Positions 43,712 through 54,020 are shown, counted from the first letter of the stretch. The stretch: 64,000 nucleotides of DNA from Cytobacillus sp. NCCP-133 (GCF_026011715.1 NZ_BRVM01000001.1:283278-347277); one strand, 5' to 3'. The notes: a model not told the origin generated them from the letters alone. A program made the numbers and translations.

Positions 43712-44927
43712 ATGTCGACTGAAAGTGTATTTTACGAACGAAAAAGTAAATGACAGAATGCCCAGCCCCTATGATTACAAGCAATATGGGGATACTTTTC
43801 TCATCATTGAAAAAGGTAACAGCACCTAAAAAGCCCAGTATGGATACAATCCGACCTGAATTTAAAAAAATCTCTCTAACGACGATATATTCTATTCTCA
43901 TCTCCGCGGCCTTCCAGCCTCGTCCAATAACATCATATGTTAAAGAGATATATGGAACCAGCAATAACGGATAAGCTATCGCGATGGTGGCAGCATACAT
44001 AAGCAATTTTGGATAAGTAACTTCAAATATAATAAAAAATATCGCGGCATATAACAATAATCCGCCGATCAATATCGCCCTTTTTCGAAATTCTTTTTTC
44101 AACAGCCTTGAAACAAGATAATAACCCATAAAGGATATCCCTGAGTTAACCAGTCCATAGGTGCCTAGAGCCAATTCGCTGCCTGTAGAAATGAAAACAT
44201 ACACAGACACTACAAAAACAAATGTTCCTTCTCTAAGCCCTTGAAAAAAATGGGCATTCGTGATCATGCGCCAATTTGGATTGTTTTTTCGTTCAGTAAG
44301 AATTCTGCCAAACCAATATCTCCCATTGGCAGGTCGCCTCTTAAGAAAGAAGCTTAAAAAGACGCCTATTGAAAAAAGCGTGAGGGAAATCCCAAAAATA
44401 ACGGAATAGCCAGTGAACTTCTCCATCCTTGAAATAATGAAACCCGCTGCAATTGGTCCAATCATTCCGCCAACGGATGTTAGTATTCCAAGGAAGCCAT
44501 TAAAAAAGTCCCGATTTTCCGGTTCCGTTATCTCAAAAGTGAGTACATTGAAAGCTAACCAGTAAAAGCCATATCCCACTCCTAATAAAGCACCAAGAAG
44601 CAATAGGTATTTTGAAGCATTCGTCCCGATGAATAGAACAGTCAAATAGAAGGATGCCAAAAAGATGACTCCAATTCTCAACACAATGACTCTGTCAATT
44701 TTTTTCGCCCATCTGCCAGCTAAAATAAATGTTAATGGCTGCATGACCACAATAGCCAAATTGTAAAGCGCAAGATCGCTGAACTCACCAGATTGCTTCC
44801 AAAGATAAATATTTACAAACGTGTTTGAAAGGGCAGCACTTAAGGAGTAGAGCCCCCCAATAATAAGAAGCAATGTTAAATCCCTTGTTAAGTCCACATC
44901 TCCGATCAGTTTTTTAAATCTGCTCAT
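43710..44927 (-). CDS. yqgE: MFS transporter YqgE
   Basis: 405 residues with 11-12 membrane segments of the major facilitator superfamily. The loop after TM2 holds LAGRWAKKIDRVIVLRIG, the MFS motif A equivalent. Substrate unknown. AAAGGGGAG precedes the ATG. Gene order yqgE-pbpA is conserved with B. subtilis, which may mean a link to wall synthesis, but that is inference. Confidence 0.88.
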   Translation of the reverse strand: MSRFKKLIGDVDLTRDLTLLLIIGGLYSLSAALSNTFVNIYLWKQSGEFSDLALYNLAIVVMQPLTFILAGRWAKKIDRVIVLRIGVIFLASFYLTVLFIGTNASKYLLLLGALLGVGYGFYWLAFNVLTFEITEPENRDFFNGFLGILTSVGGMIGPIAAGFIISRMEKFTGYSVIFGISLTLFSIGVFLSFFLKRRPANGRYWFGRILTERKNNPNWRMITNAHFFQGLREGTFVFVVSVYVFISTGSELALGTYGLVNSGISFMGYYLVSRLLKKEFRKRAILIGGLLLYAAIFFIIFEVTYPKLLMYAATIAIAYPLLLVPYISLTYDVIGRGWKAAEMRIEYIVVREIFLNSGRIVSILGFLGAVTFFNDEKSIPILLVIIGAGHSVIYFFVRKIHFQST

Positions 44928-45000
44928 AAAAAAACTCCCCTTTGGTTGTAAGGGTAGTTTCCTACAAAGTCAATGGGCTTATGCAAAGATTGAGAGATTG

Positions 45001-45043
45001 AAAAAAACAAGAAAACACAGCAGGATGGAAATCCTGCTGTGTT
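45001..45043 (-). terminator. Terminator of sodA
   Basis: AACACAGCAGGAT / ATCCTGCTGTGTT perfect 13-bp stem with loop of 4 and T-rich tail on the minus strand. Confidence 0.93.
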
Positions 45044-45053
45044 ATTTGCATTA

Positions 45054-45662
45054 TTATTTTGCAGCGCTGTAACGCTTAGAAACTTCATCCCAATTAACAA
45101 TATTCCAGAAAGAATTGATATATTCAGGACGGCGGTTTTGATAATTCAAGTAGTAAGCATGCTCCCAAACATCAAGTCCAAGAATAGGAGTCTTGCCTTC
45201 CATTAATGGGGAATCCTGGTTTGGAGTGCTTGTAACTTCTAATTGGCCATTGTTCACTACTAGCCATGCCCAGCCGGAGCCAAAACGAGTTGTAGCTGCT
45301 TTTGCGAATTCTTCCTTGAAGCTGTCATAGCTTCCGAATTTGCTGCTGATTGCATCAGCTAATTCACCAGTAGGCTCTCCTCCTCCATTCGGAGAAATAA
45401 CCTGCCAGAATAATGAGTGGTTGGCATGGCCGCCACCGTTATTGCGAACAGCAGTACGAACAGCTTCAGGAACAGCATCAAGGTTTGATACTACTTCCTC
45501 AACAGTTTTAGAAAGAAGCTCTGCGTTTCCTTCCAAAGCGTTGTTTAGGTTTGTCACATAAGTATTGTGATGCTTTGTATGGTGGATATTCATCGTTTCT
45601 TTGTCGATGTTTGGCTCCAATGCATCATAAGCGTAAGGTAATTGCGGTAATTCGAATGCCAT
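45054..45662 (-). CDS. sodA: Superoxide dismutase, Mn type
   Basis: 202 residues, cytoplasmic (no signal). Metal ligands: His in MNIHHTKHH, His in [10 protein letters not shown], and the [12 protein letters not shown] motif with Asp and His. The GGG preceding HANHSLFW and the overall sequence match Mn-SOD of Bacillus. AGGGAGGAATTTTATT precedes the ATG. Confidence 0.96.
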   Translation of the reverse strand: MAFELPQLPYAYDALEPNIDKETMNIHHTKHHNTYVTNLNNALEGNAELLSKTVEEVVSNLDAVPEAVRTAVRNNGGGHANHSLFWQVISPNGGGEPTGELADAISSKFGSYDSFKEEFAKAATTRFGSGWAWLVVNNGQLEVTSTPNQDSPLMEGKTPILGLDVWEHAYYLNYQNRRPEYINSFWNIVNWDEVSKRYSAAK

Positions 45663-45887
45663 AATAAAATTCCTCCCTATGTATCTGATTAGTTAAGTCC
45701 TCGAAACATCCAATCGTTTATAAAATTCTGATATTAGAATGTTTCTAAAGGTATTTAGCTTAAGATTACCAAAGTTGGGTTTTTGTTTCAAACAAAAAGC
45801 ACTACACATTTACAATTGCCTTATATATTTTTATTATTCAAGTTTTTTCTTGATCAGCTGCTAAATGATCGTTCCATCCATGAATTG

Positions 45888-46370
45888 TTAAAGCACCAAA
45901 ATCAAGAAATAAATAATCATGAATCCCTGAATAACTGATTTGGCAGCGACACTGCTTATAAAGCCAATCACTGAACCAAACCCTATTTTGATGGCATCAT
46001 TTAGATTCTTTTTATTGACCGCAAGTTCGGCAAGGATCGCACCAAGAAATGGCCCGAGTAAAATCCCGAGTACAGGGATCACAAATGGGCCTAATAGGAG
46101 GCCGATTGTGCTTCCCCATACACCCGCTTTTGAACCTCCATACTTTTTAACGCCTATCATATTAGCAGCATAGTCAGCTCCAAATAGCAGCAGCACAAAA
46201 AGCCCCTGAATCGTCCAAAACAGCCAATTAAAGGGCTCGAAGGAAAAGAGGGCTCCATATAGAATAAAGCCGCCCAATAAAAACAATACACTGGGGATAA
46301 TCGGAAAAACAAGGCCTGCAAAGGCAAGGACAAATAAAATAATTATTAAAGTCCAATATATAGTTTCCAT
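45888..46370 (-). CDS. yqgC: DUF456 membrane protein YqgC
   Basis: 160 residues, four to five membrane segments, very glycine-rich (GVWGSTIGLLLGPFVIPVLGILLGPFLGA), typical of DUF456. The ATG at 46370 follows AAAGGATG by about six bases; an in-frame start three codons up is inside that site. Function unknown. Confidence 0.85.
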   Translation of the reverse strand: METIYWTLIIILFVLAFAGLVFPIIPSVLFLLGGFILYGALFSFEPFNWLFWTIQGLFVLLLFGADYAANMIGVKKYGGSKAGVWGSTIGLLLGPFVIPVLGILLGPFLGAILAELAVNKKNLNDAIKIGFGSVIGFISSVAAKSVIQGFMIIYFLILVL

Positions 46371-46394
46371 AATCAGCATCCTTTTTATAAAAAT

Positions 46395-46426
46395 AAAATA
46401 AGCAAGGGATATCCCTTGCTTATTTT
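46395..46426. terminator. Perfect 32-base palindromic terminator
   Basis: AAAATAAGCAAGGGAT followed directly by its exact complement (46395-46410 / 46411-46426). Located just after the Na/Pi transporter stop; acts on the minus strand. Confidence 0.85.
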
Positions 46427-46431
46427 ACCAC

Positions 46432-48060
46432 TTATTCTTCTCCTAAAACAGCTTCGGCAATATTCACCGCATGGTCACCGATACGCTCGAGGTTGCTGAC
46501 AATGTCCACATATACAATCCCTGCTTGTCCGGAACACAGACCTTCATTCAATCGTAAAATATGCTGCTTGCGAAGTGTTCTTTCCATTTTATCTATTTTT
46601 TCTTCTTTTTCAATAACAAGGTGTGCAAGCTTTTTATCATTATGATCTAGAGATGAAAGAGCTTCTTTAACTGTTGAAATTGTTAGGTCAAACATCTCGT
46701 TTAAATCATTCATGGCACTTTCAGTAATTTTCACTTTATTAGCCTGCTGATATTCAGCTAGCTCTATAATATTTTCAAAATGGTCGCCGATTCTTTCAAT
46801 ATCCCTTACAGTATCCATAAGGACTGTATGTTCACTTGACTCATTTTCGGATAATGAGCTTGTGGCTAATTGAACAAGATAATCAGTTATCTTTCTGTCA
46901 AGGTTATTAATAGCATCCTCTAATTGAGAGGCCATTTGTGAATTCTTCATTTGCTTTTTGTTAAGATATTCTTTTGTCTCCTCCAAGCCTGTGGTAGCCA
47001 GGTTCCCCATCCGAAGTACTTCTTCCTTAGCCTGACCTAGCGCAATAGAGGGAGATTGCTCTATAAAGACTGGATCTAAATGTTTAGCTTTATATTCTAC
47101 AACTGAATCCTGACCAGGAATTAACTTTGTCACAATCAAAGCCAACAATGCGATGAATGGCAATTGAATAATCGTATTAGTTATATTAAAAATTCCGTGC
47201 GCAAAAGCGATTGTCATTTCCGGATTAAGACTTAGCGTGCCTTTTAATTGTAAAATCAACGCAGTAAAAGGTTTGAGCAATAGTAAGAATATAGTTGTAC
47301 CAATTAAGTTAAACAAAACATGTGTTGCTGCTGCCCTTCTTGCTGCAACCGTAGCACCGATTGAGGCAAGAACTGCTGTAATTGTCGTCCCAATATTATC
47401 GCCAAATAAGATTGGCAGTGCTGCATAAATATTAACAAGCTCTTGAGCATGAAGCTCCTGAAGAATACCAATTGTAGCACTTGAACTTTGAACTAGAACG
47501 GTAAAGAGGGTACCAATAACCACTCCTAAAACCGGATTGGAACTCATGCTGACTGTTAAGTCATGGAATGCTTCTAGCCCTCTTAAAGGCTTCATTCCAT
47601 CTCCCATTAATTCCAAGCCATAGAATAATGCGCCAAACCCAAAAACAATTTGACCCAGGTTGTGAATCTTTTTAGATTTTATAAAGAAAAGTAAAATTGC
47701 ACCAACAGCAATAATAGGCAATGCATAATCAGAAATTTTTATTCCAATAATAAATGCAGTTACAGTGGTACCAATGTTTGCCCCCATAATTACACCAATT
47801 GCTTGTCTAAGGTTCATAAATCCCGCGCTAACTAATCCAATAGTAAGTACTGTAGTACCGGTACTTGTTTGAAGCAAAACAGTTACAAATATCCCAGCTA
47901 ATACCCCCATTAGCGGATTGGTTGTAAACCTGTCCAAAATATCTCTCAGCTTATCGCCGGCTGACTTTTGCAGGCCATCCCCCATATATTTGATACCAAA
48001 TAAGAAAATACCAAGGCCTCCAAGAAACTCAAAAAGCATTTGCTGAACGTTTAGTTCCAC
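46432..48060 (-). CDS. Na+/phosphate cotransporter (PNaS family) with PhoU domain
   Basis: 542 residues. Two inverted transport repeats carry the family signature: LLQTSTGTTVLTIGLVSAG with GANIGTTVTAF, and LVQSSSATIGIL with GDNIGTTITAVLA. From about residue 340 a cytoplasmic PhoU-like helical domain follows (TVRDIERIGDHFENIIEL, SNLERIGDHAVNIAEAV). Probably takes up or exports phosphate with sodium. Start is GTG with AGGGG upstream. It complements the high-affinity pst operon 8 kb away. Confidence 0.9.
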   Translation of the reverse strand: MELNVQQMLFEFLGGLGIFLFGIKYMGDGLQKSAGDKLRDILDRFTTNPLMGVLAGIFVTVLLQTSTGTTVLTIGLVSAGFMNLRQAIGVIMGANIGTTVTAFIIGIKISDYALPIIAVGAILLFFIKSKKIHNLGQIVFGFGALFYGLELMGDGMKPLRGLEAFHDLTVSMSSNPVLGVVIGTLFTVLVQSSSATIGILQELHAQELVNIYAALPILFGDNIGTTITAVLASIGATVAARRAAATHVLFNLIGTTIFLLLLKPFTALILQLKGTLSLNPEMTIAFAHGIFNITNTIIQLPFIALLALIVTKLIPGQDSVVEYKAKHLDPVFIEQSPSIALGQAKEEVLRMGNLATTGLEETKEYLNKKQMKNSQMASQLEDAINNLDRKITDYLVQLATSSLSENESSEHTVLMDTVRDIERIGDHFENIIELAEYQQANKVKITESAMNDLNEMFDLTISTVKEALSSLDHNDKKLAHLVIEKEEKIDKMERTLRKQHILRLNEGLCSGQAGIVYVDIVSNLERIGDHAVNIAEAVLGEE

Positions 48061-48306
48061 AATTATTCAACCCCTATAAGTGTTATTCGACATAATTCAT
48101 CAAACCCCATACAATTATTAATGAATAGTAAGCAAAAAGTAAAGATGAAATTATTTAAATTTACATTAGCTTAACATTTCTTTTAAATATTACAATTATG
48201 TTACGAAATAATAAAACTCTTGCTATTGTTAATTAAGCTGAGTTGCTTGTAGTGATCCCTTTATGCGGCTAAACTATAGGGTGAATCTTAATAAGGGTGT
48301 GTCCAA

Positions 48307-49092
48307 ATGAATATTTTTCTTCAATTTTATAAGAGTTTATATTCTCCTAAAGATATCGCTTTATTCAGGCTGCAAGGGATTGGAAAAACCATTTTGTATG
48401 TTTTCTTCCTTACCCTTCTATCCATTATTCCAACCGTGTTTTATTCCGGGTCAGCTATTGTGAATAGCTTAAATGCTATAGATGAAACAATTGATACCGA
48501 GATGCCGGATTTCAAGATTGAAGATGGACAGCTTGAAACAGATCAGAAAGCGCCCGTAACTGTTAATAAACATGGCTTTGCCGTTATCATTGACTCGACA
48601 GGAACAGTAGAGCCTGCCGCCTTATCCAACAGCGACAATACAATTGCTCTTTTGAAAAATGATGTATACATAATTGCTGCAGGACAGAAACAATCCTATC
48701 CCTACTCCATGTTGACCAGCGGCACGCTTACAAAAGAGGATTTAGTCGGGTACATGGCTTCTGCTGAATCCCTAGTGCCGGCTATTATTCCCTTAATTGC
48801 GACTGTCATTTTTATTTTTTCAGCAGGAATGAGGTTTATTGAAATATCCATCCTTGCACTTGTAGGGCTTCTCTTCAAAAATGCACTGCGGAAAAAGCTT
48901 GAGTACCGTCATTTATGGAGGATGTCTGCCTATAGCATTACTTTGCCGGCTGTATTCTTTGCTATAATGGCCGCATTGCAGAGTGCTGTACCAAATGGGG
49001 CATTCATCAACTGGTTCGTTTCATTGATTATCCTTCTCCTGGCTATTAAGGAAGTTCTTCAAAAAGATCAAAAAAAAACGGATAATAAATAG
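48307..49092 (+). CDS. yqgB: DUF1189 membrane protein YqgB
   Basis: 261 residues. An N-terminal amphipathic segment (FYKSLYSPKDIALFR), one membrane helix, an extracytoplasmic domain of about 110 residues, then three to four C-terminal membrane segments. Matches DUF1189/YqgB of Bacillus. Function unknown, related proteins resemble maltodextrin-utilisation YvdJ-type. Diverges from the Na/Pi transporter. Confidence 0.82.
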   Translation: MNIFLQFYKSLYSPKDIALFRLQGIGKTILYVFFLTLLSIIPTVFYSGSAIVNSLNAIDETIDTEMPDFKIEDGQLETDQKAPVTVNKHGFAVIIDSTGTVEPAALSNSDNTIALLKNDVYIIAAGQKQSYPYSMLTSGTLTKEDLVGYMASAESLVPAIIPLIATVIFIFSAGMRFIEISILALVGLLFKNALRKKLEYRHLWRMSAYSITLPAVFFAIMAALQSAVPNGAFINWFVSLIILLLAIKEVLQKDQKKTDNK

Positions 49093-49178
49093 AATAAGAT
49101 AGTTATTTAGGTTCTATCAGTAATGGGACAAGCATACATATTGGTTAAACATGCTCGTTATAGAGAGGTTGGCCAAAT

Positions 49179-49499
49179 ATGAAGCGAATTGCTGGAGTAC
49201 TGCTTTCAGTCCTTGTTGTATATGTTATTTACTATGACTTGAATCATGGCACACTGCCGGCTGGGGAGGAACAGGTCTTAGAGGCAAGCACCCAGCCTGC
49301 TGAAACAGCCGGGGTACCTTATTTTGAAAAAAAGGTAAACCCGGGAGAAACAGTTCTTTCTATTGTTGAAATCAATCTTGATGGCCCCATTCCTGTAAGC
49401 ATGGATGAGGTTATAACAAATTTCTCTGAACTAAATAACGGAATCAAGCCTGAACAGATCCAAGCGGGCCAAACCTATAAATTCCCCAAATATAAGTAA
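49179..49499 (+). CDS. yqfZ: LysM-like membrane protein YqfZ
   Basis: 106 residues: signal anchor (IAGVLLSVLVVYVIYYDL) then a degenerate LysM domain, KVNPGETVLSIVEINLDG to IKPEQIQAGQTYKFPKY. It probably faces the wall. Position before ispG fits yqfZ of B. subtilis. GAGAGGTTGGCC lies before the ATG. Confidence 0.85.
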   Translation: MKRIAGVLLSVLVVYVIYYDLNHGTLPAGEEQVLEASTQPAETAGVPYFEKKVNPGETVLSIVEINLDGPIPVSMDEVITNFSELNNGIKPEQIQAGQTYKFPKYK

Positions 49500-49621
49500 G
49501 AGCAGCTAATCTTTATCATCATTCTTGTCAACTGCAGCGGTTCATTGATACAATAAAGTGAACCTTCTTTACAAGCCTTCACAAGCTGTTATATGAATAG
49601 ATAAAAAGGAGCGAATCTCCA

Positions 49622-50743
49622 TTGAGTGAAATTATACATCGTACTAAAACAAGGCCTGTTAAAGTCGGGCCATTAACCATTGGAGGCAGCAATGAGCTGT
49701 TTATTCAAAGCATGACCACGACCAAAACCCATGATGTTAAAGCAACTGTAGCGGAGATAAAGCGGCTTGAGGAAGCAGGCTGCCAAATTGTTCGTGTAGC
49801 CTGTCCTGACGAAAGGGCTGCTGACGCCATTGCAGATATAAAAAGCCAAATTAATATACCGCTTGTAGTCGATATCCACTTTGACTACAAACTTGCACTA
49901 AAGGCAATTGAAGGCGGTGCAGACAAAATCAGGATCAATCCAGGCAACATCGGGAAACGCGAGAAAGTAGAAGCTGTTGTAAAGGCTGCAAAAGAAAAAG
50001 GGATACCTATTCGGATTGGTGTAAATGCCGGCTCCCTTGAAAAACGCATCCTTGAAAAATACGGATATCCAACTGCAGATGGAATGGTCGAGAGTGCCCT
50101 TCACCATATCAAAATCCTGGAGGACCTAGATTTCCATGACATCATCGTTTCAATGAAAGCCTCTGATGTTAATTTAGCAATTGAAGCTTACGAAAAAGCT
50201 TCAAAAGCTTTTGATTATCCACTGCATTTAGGAATTACCGAATCAGGCACACTTTTTGCCGGCACTGTAAAGAGCGCCGCTGGTTTAGGTGCTATTTTAA
50301 GCAAAGGAATTGGAAATACTTTGCGCATTTCCTTAAGTGCAGATCCGGTTGAAGAAGTGAAGGTAGCAAGAGAGCTTCTTAAAGTATTTGGCCTATCATC
50401 CAATGCCGCCACTCTAATTTCCTGCCCGACCTGCGGACGCATTGAAATTGATTTAATCAGCATTGCCAATGAAGTTGAAGAATACATCCAAAAAATCAAA
50501 GCACCTATTAAAGTTGCAGTACTTGGCTGTGCTGTAAATGGCCCAGGGGAAGCGCGAGAAGCTGATATTGGCATTGCAGGTGCCCGCGGCGAAGGACTCC
50601 TCTTCCGAAAAGGGCAAATTGTAAGGAAAGTTCCTGAGGAAACGATGGTAGAGGAATTAAAGATTGAAATTGATAAAATTGCTGAAGAATTTTTGGCAAA
50701 ACAGGAAGAAGAGAAAGCAAAAACGGAAAGTGTTCAAAAATAG
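49622..50743 (+). CDS. ispG: 4-hydroxy-3-methylbut-2-en-1-yl diphosphate synthase (flavodoxin), IspG
   Basis: Penultimate step of the MEP isoprenoid pathway. 373 residues; TIM-barrel N-terminal part ([19 protein letters not shown]) and a C-terminal 4Fe-4S domain with C-x2-C in SCPTCGR and the third ligand in [11 protein letters not shown], followed by the usual acidic residue. Starts at TTG with AAAAGGAG upstream. IspH, the last step, is encoded 7 kb downstream. Confidence 0.96.
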   Translation: MSEIIHRTKTRPVKVGPLTIGGSNELFIQSMTTTKTHDVKATVAEIKRLEEAGCQIVRVACPDERAADAIADIKSQINIPLVVDIHFDYKLALKAIEGGADKIRINPGNIGKREKVEAVVKAAKEKGIPIRIGVNAGSLEKRILEKYGYPTADGMVESALHHIKILEDLDFHDIIVSMKASDVNLAIEAYEKASKAFDYPLHLGITESGTLFAGTVKSAAGLGAILSKGIGNTLRISLSADPVEEVKVARELLKVFGLSSNAATLISCPTCGRIEIDLISIANEVEEYIQKIKAPIKVAVLGCAVNGPGEAREADIGIAGARGEGLLFRKGQIVRKVPEETMVEELKIEIDKIAEEFLAKQEEEKAKTESVQK

Positions 50744-50790
50744 AAAAGAGCCTGGCAAAATTATGCCAGGCTCTTTTCTATTTTTTCTAA
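50744..50790. terminator. Bidirectional terminator, ispG / yqfX
   Basis: AAAAGAGCCTGGCA / TGCCAGGCTCTTTT with a 6-base loop and T tracts on both strands. Confidence 0.93.
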
Positions 50791-51149
50791 AAAAAAGGCA
50801 ACACAAACATGCCAACAATTATTGAAATAGCCCCAATGCCTATAGCCCAGCCTCCAAGGCTTTCAGATCCTCTTCGGCGTGCTATAAACCCAAGGACAAT
50901 TCCTGTTGCTCCAAACAAAACCGGCAATACAAACAGTGACAGAATGGACAATGCCAGTGCTGCATAGCCGACTCCCCTGCCAGCAGCCACTGTTTCGCTT
51001 TCTTCTTCCCTATCTATCCTTCTATCGTAGACACCGGGCGCTGCGATTTCAGCAGAGGTTTCTTCTGTATAGTCTGTGTTAGCTTCACCAATGCGCTCAC
51101 TATGCCGGAGATCATACTCTTCATTGCTGCGTTCTTGGTCTGCCATCAT
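50787..51149 (-). CDS. yqfX: Small membrane protein YqfX (DUF4190-like)
   Basis: 120 residues. A polar, acidic first half (EEYDLRHSERIGEANTDYTEE) is followed by two membrane hairpin segments with the pattern ALALSILSLFVLPVLFGATGIVLGFIARRRG and GGWAIGIGAISIIVG, as in DUF4190. Function unknown. GAGGGATC precedes two adjacent ATGs; the first is used. Confidence 0.82.
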   Translation of the reverse strand: MMADQERSNEEYDLRHSERIGEANTDYTEETSAEIAAPGVYDRRIDREEESETVAAGRGVGYAALALSILSLFVLPVLFGATGIVLGFIARRRGSESLGGWAIGIGAISIIVGMFVLPFF

Positions 51150-51329
51150 GATCCCTCGCTTTCATCTCATTGTTCTTGCAAAGATTGTTAATGGAGCATT
51201 TATAGTGTTTGCGATAGGAGTACTTTTTAAGATGTTAATGTTTGACTGTCTGGCAAATGATTGTTCGTTTGCATCCATCAGGACATTTGTTAAGATAAGG
51301 GATATATCGATTTAAAGGAGAGCAGCTAT

Positions 51330-51893
51330 ATGAAGAAGCGTTTTGGAATAGATATTGATGGGACTGTCACTTGTCCAACATCCATGATTCCATTTTTAAA
51401 TAGTGCATTTAATCTAAACTTAACACTGGGAGATATTAAGGAGTATGATTTAACTCCGCTGGTTGACATCTCTGAGGAGGAATTTGCCACATGGTTTAAG
51501 GAAAATGAGCCTCTCATTTACAGAGAATCCCCCTTGGCAAATGGAGCAAAAGAAATCCTGACAAAATGGAAACATAATCATGAAATATTTTTTATAAGTG
51601 CACGAGGATCTCATCTTCAGCAAATTACGGAAGAGTGGTTTTTGCAAAATGCTTTGGATTTTGATCATATAGAACTGATTGGCACTCATGATAAAGTTGA
51701 AGCTGCTAAAAAATTTAAAGTAGATATTTTCTTTGAAGATAAGCATGATAATGCTGTCATGATTCATCAGGCTTGCCAAATCCCAGTTATATTATTCGAC
51801 ACTCCCTATAATCAGGATCCTATTCCCGATGGGGTCATCAGGGTTAGAAACTGGCAGGAAGCAAATCAATGGGTTACAAGTTGGCTAAAATAG
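51330..51893 (+). CDS. yqfW: HAD-family nucleotidase YqfW
   Basis: 187 residues. HAD motif I is FGIDIDGTVT, motif II ISARG, motif III region KVEAAKKF and DIFFEDKHDNA. Belongs to the 5'(3')-deoxyribonucleotidase-like group; exact substrate unknown. AAAGGAGAGCAGCTAT precedes the ATG. Convergent with zur. Confidence 0.88.
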   Translation: MKKRFGIDIDGTVTCPTSMIPFLNSAFNLNLTLGDIKEYDLTPLVDISEEEFATWFKENEPLIYRESPLANGAKEILTKWKHNHEIFFISARGSHLQQITEEWFLQNALDFDHIELIGTHDKVEAAKKFKVDIFFEDKHDNAVMIHQACQIPVILFDTPYNQDPIPDGVIRVRNWQEANQWVTSWLK

Positions 51894-51932
51894 AAAAAGC
51901 ATGGAGCTTCTTAGCTTCCATGCTCTTTTTAA
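51893..51932. terminator. Bidirectional terminator, yqfW / zur
   Basis: AAAAAGCATGGA(AGC) / (GCT)TCCATGCTCTTTTT with a short loop; T tracts on both strands. Confidence 0.88.
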
Positions 51933-51939
51933 TTATTGA

Positions 51940-52350
51940 TTAAAAACACTCAGGACATTTCCCATATATTTCAAATTTGTGGCCTGAGACATCATAGCCC
52001 TTTAGATTCTCTTGAACCTCTGTCATAGGGCAAACTTCAATTTCTTTCGTCTTTCCGCAGTCCAAACAAATAAAATGGTGGTGGTGATGGTCATTTGAAC
52101 ATGAAAACCGGAAATGCTTTTCACCTGAAAGCTCTGTCATCTCAAAAATATCCAAATCCACAAACAAGGATAAATTTCTGTAAATGGTATCAAAGCTTAA
52201 ACCAGGATAATTATCTTTCATTTTTTCTAATACATCTTTGGCAGTTAAGTATTTATCACTATCGGAAAATAGCTGCAGCATCTCTTCCCTTTTATCCGTG
52301 TGTTTATAGCCTTTTTCTTTTAAAAGCTGCATGGCTTCATTTACATTCAT
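51940..52350 (-). CDS. zur: Zinc uptake regulator Zur (Fur family)
   Basis: About 136 residues. N-terminal winged helix ([30 protein letters not shown]), dimerisation domain with a His-rich [17 protein letters not shown] and C-terminal CPEC, giving the structural zinc site of two CxxC pairs. ATG 52350 follows GAGGTGAATGAA; a GTG three codons up lies in the ribosome site. It is downstream of znuCB on the same strand with a 45-base gap, so it may be part of the zinc uptake operon and repress itself. Confidence 0.92.
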   Translation of the reverse strand: MNVNEAMQLLKEKGYKHTDKREEMLQLFSDSDKYLTAKDVLEKMKDNYPGLSFDTIYRNLSLFVDLDIFEMTELSGEKHFRFSCSNDHHHHHFICLDCGKTKEIEVCPMTEVQENLKGYDVSGHKFEIYGKCPECF

Positions 52351-52395
52351 TTCATTCACCTCTTTTTGCTCGATTAAATCACGAATAGAATCTAT

Positions 52396-53238
52396 TTAGG
52401 CTGGACGGAGTCCTGAAATTTTCTTCAGCAATATAGTTATGATCAGAATAGAAACTGCCATCATGACAATTGTTCCACCCGGGGCAAGATCAATATAATA
52501 AGAAATCGTCAAACCGCCCAATACCGAAATCTCCCCAAAAAGCATGGAAAGGAAAATGGTTTGTTTAAATCCTTTTGCCATTCGGATACTGGCAGCAACT
52601 GGCAATGTCATTAAGGAAGAAACCAAAAGAATGCCGACAATTCTCATTGAGGCAGCAATTACAAGGGCCACCATAACAATAAATATAAAATGAACACTTT
52701 TTGCAGCAATGCCGGATGCTTTTGCATGTTCTTCATCAAAAGACAGCAGAAACAATTCTTTATATAATAAAAACACTAGTGCTATTACCAATAAGCTTAT
52801 TATTAATATGGTCCATAAATCGATGCGGCTGACTGCGCTGACACTTCCAAATAAATAGCTGAATAAATCCGTATTAAATCCGTCTGCGAGAGAAATGAAT
52901 ATTACCCCGAGACCGATTCCTCCAGATAAAATAATAGGAATCGCAAGCTCCTGATAATGCTTGTAAACGCCCCTTAATTTTTCAATAAATAAAGAGCCTG
53001 CTACAGAAAATGCCATTCCCATATACATTGGGTTTAAGCCGTTCAATCCAATGAATTTTTTCTCGAGGAGCAAGCTTGCAGCAATCCCTGCAAGTGTAAC
53101 ATGGCTTAATGCATCAGCAATCAAAGAAAGCCTTCTAACGACAATAAAAACACCCAGCAATGGTGCAATGATTCCAATTATGATACCGGCAAAGAATGCG
53201 TTCTGCAAAAACTCGTAATTTAAAATTGCTTCAATCAT
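52396..53238 (-). CDS. znuB: Zinc ABC transporter permease
   Basis: 280 residues, eight or nine membrane segments of the ABC-3 metal permease family: PLLGVFIVVRRLSLIADALSHVTLAGIA near the N-terminus and LLVSSLMTLPVAASIRMAKGF near the C-terminus. Four-base overlap (ATGA) with the ATPase gene. Zinc is inferred from adjacency to zur. No periplasmic-type binding lipoprotein is encoded here. Confidence 0.92.
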   Translation of the reverse strand: MIEAILNYEFLQNAFFAGIIIGIIAPLLGVFIVVRRLSLIADALSHVTLAGIAASLLLEKKFIGLNGLNPMYMGMAFSVAGSLFIEKLRGVYKHYQELAIPIILSGGIGLGVIFISLADGFNTDLFSYLFGSVSAVSRIDLWTILIISLLVIALVFLLYKELFLLSFDEEHAKASGIAAKSVHFIFIVMVALVIAASMRIVGILLVSSLMTLPVAASIRMAKGFKQTIFLSMLFGEISVLGGLTISYYIDLAPGGTIVMMAVSILIITILLKKISGLRPA

Positions 53239-54020
53239 CGGCCTGCTCCTCCGTGGTGGTGATGTTCATGGTTGTGAGTCAGGACGTGGACATCATGGCC
53301 ATAGATTTCAGACATTTCACTAATATTCATGCTTTCAAATTCTGCTGTATTTCCATGGAAATGCAAATTCTTATTTAGGCAAGCAACATGAGTAACTTTA
53401 TCGGAAATCGTTCCAATGTCATGAGTTACCAGCAAAAGAGTTATACCGAGCCTCTTGTTTAAATCATCCAGCATCTCATAAAAGGATTGGACATTTTTCG
53501 CATCCACCCCTACTGTCGGTTCATCAAGGATAAGAAGCTTTGGGTCACTAACCAATGCACGCGCGATAAATATGCGCTGCTGCTGTCCTCCAGATAGTTC
53601 GCCTATATTCCGCTTTGCAAACTCCTGCATGCCTACCGAGCCAATTGCCTGCATTACTTGTTCATGGTCCGCTTTTCCCATAAATTTAAAAAGCCCGAGC
53701 TTTTTTGTAAGACCGCTTGAGACGACTTCAAAGACCGTTGCCGGGAATCCTGTATTGAATGAATTTGCCTTCTGAGAAACAAAACCAATTTTTTGCCAAT
53801 CTTTGAATCGGGTTAATTCCTGCCCAAATAATTTGATGCTCCCCTTTTGGATCTTCAGTAATCCAAGCATCAGTTTAAGCAAAGTGGATTTACCTGAACC
53901 ATTGGGTCCAACTATACCCAAAAAATCCCCTTCATGTATCGTTAGATTTATCTCTTCAAGTACATTTTCTTTTTCATATCTATAAGAAACATGCCTTATT
54001 TCAATAATTGGCTGTGTCAT
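53235..54020 (-). CDS. znuC: Zinc ABC transporter ATP-binding protein with His-rich tail
   Basis: 261 residues. Walker A GPNGSGKSTLLKLML, Q loop VSQKANSFN, signature [15 protein letters not shown], Walker B LLILDEPTVGVD, H loop LVTHDI. The C-terminus VLTHNHEHHHHGGAGR is a histidine-rich tail likely to bind zinc. AAGGTGAG precedes the ATG; a Zur-like box lies just upstream. Confidence 0.93.
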   Translation of the reverse strand: MTQPIIEIRHVSYRYEKENVLEEINLTIHEGDFLGIVGPNGSGKSTLLKLMLGLLKIQKGSIKLFGQELTRFKDWQKIGFVSQKANSFNTGFPATVFEVVSSGLTKKLGLFKFMGKADHEQVMQAIGSVGMQEFAKRNIGELSGGQQQRIFIARALVSDPKLLILDEPTVGVDAKNVQSFYEMLDDLNKRLGITLLLVTHDIGTISDKVTHVACLNKNLHFHGNTAEFESMNISEMSEIYGHDVHVLTHNHEHHHHGGAGR

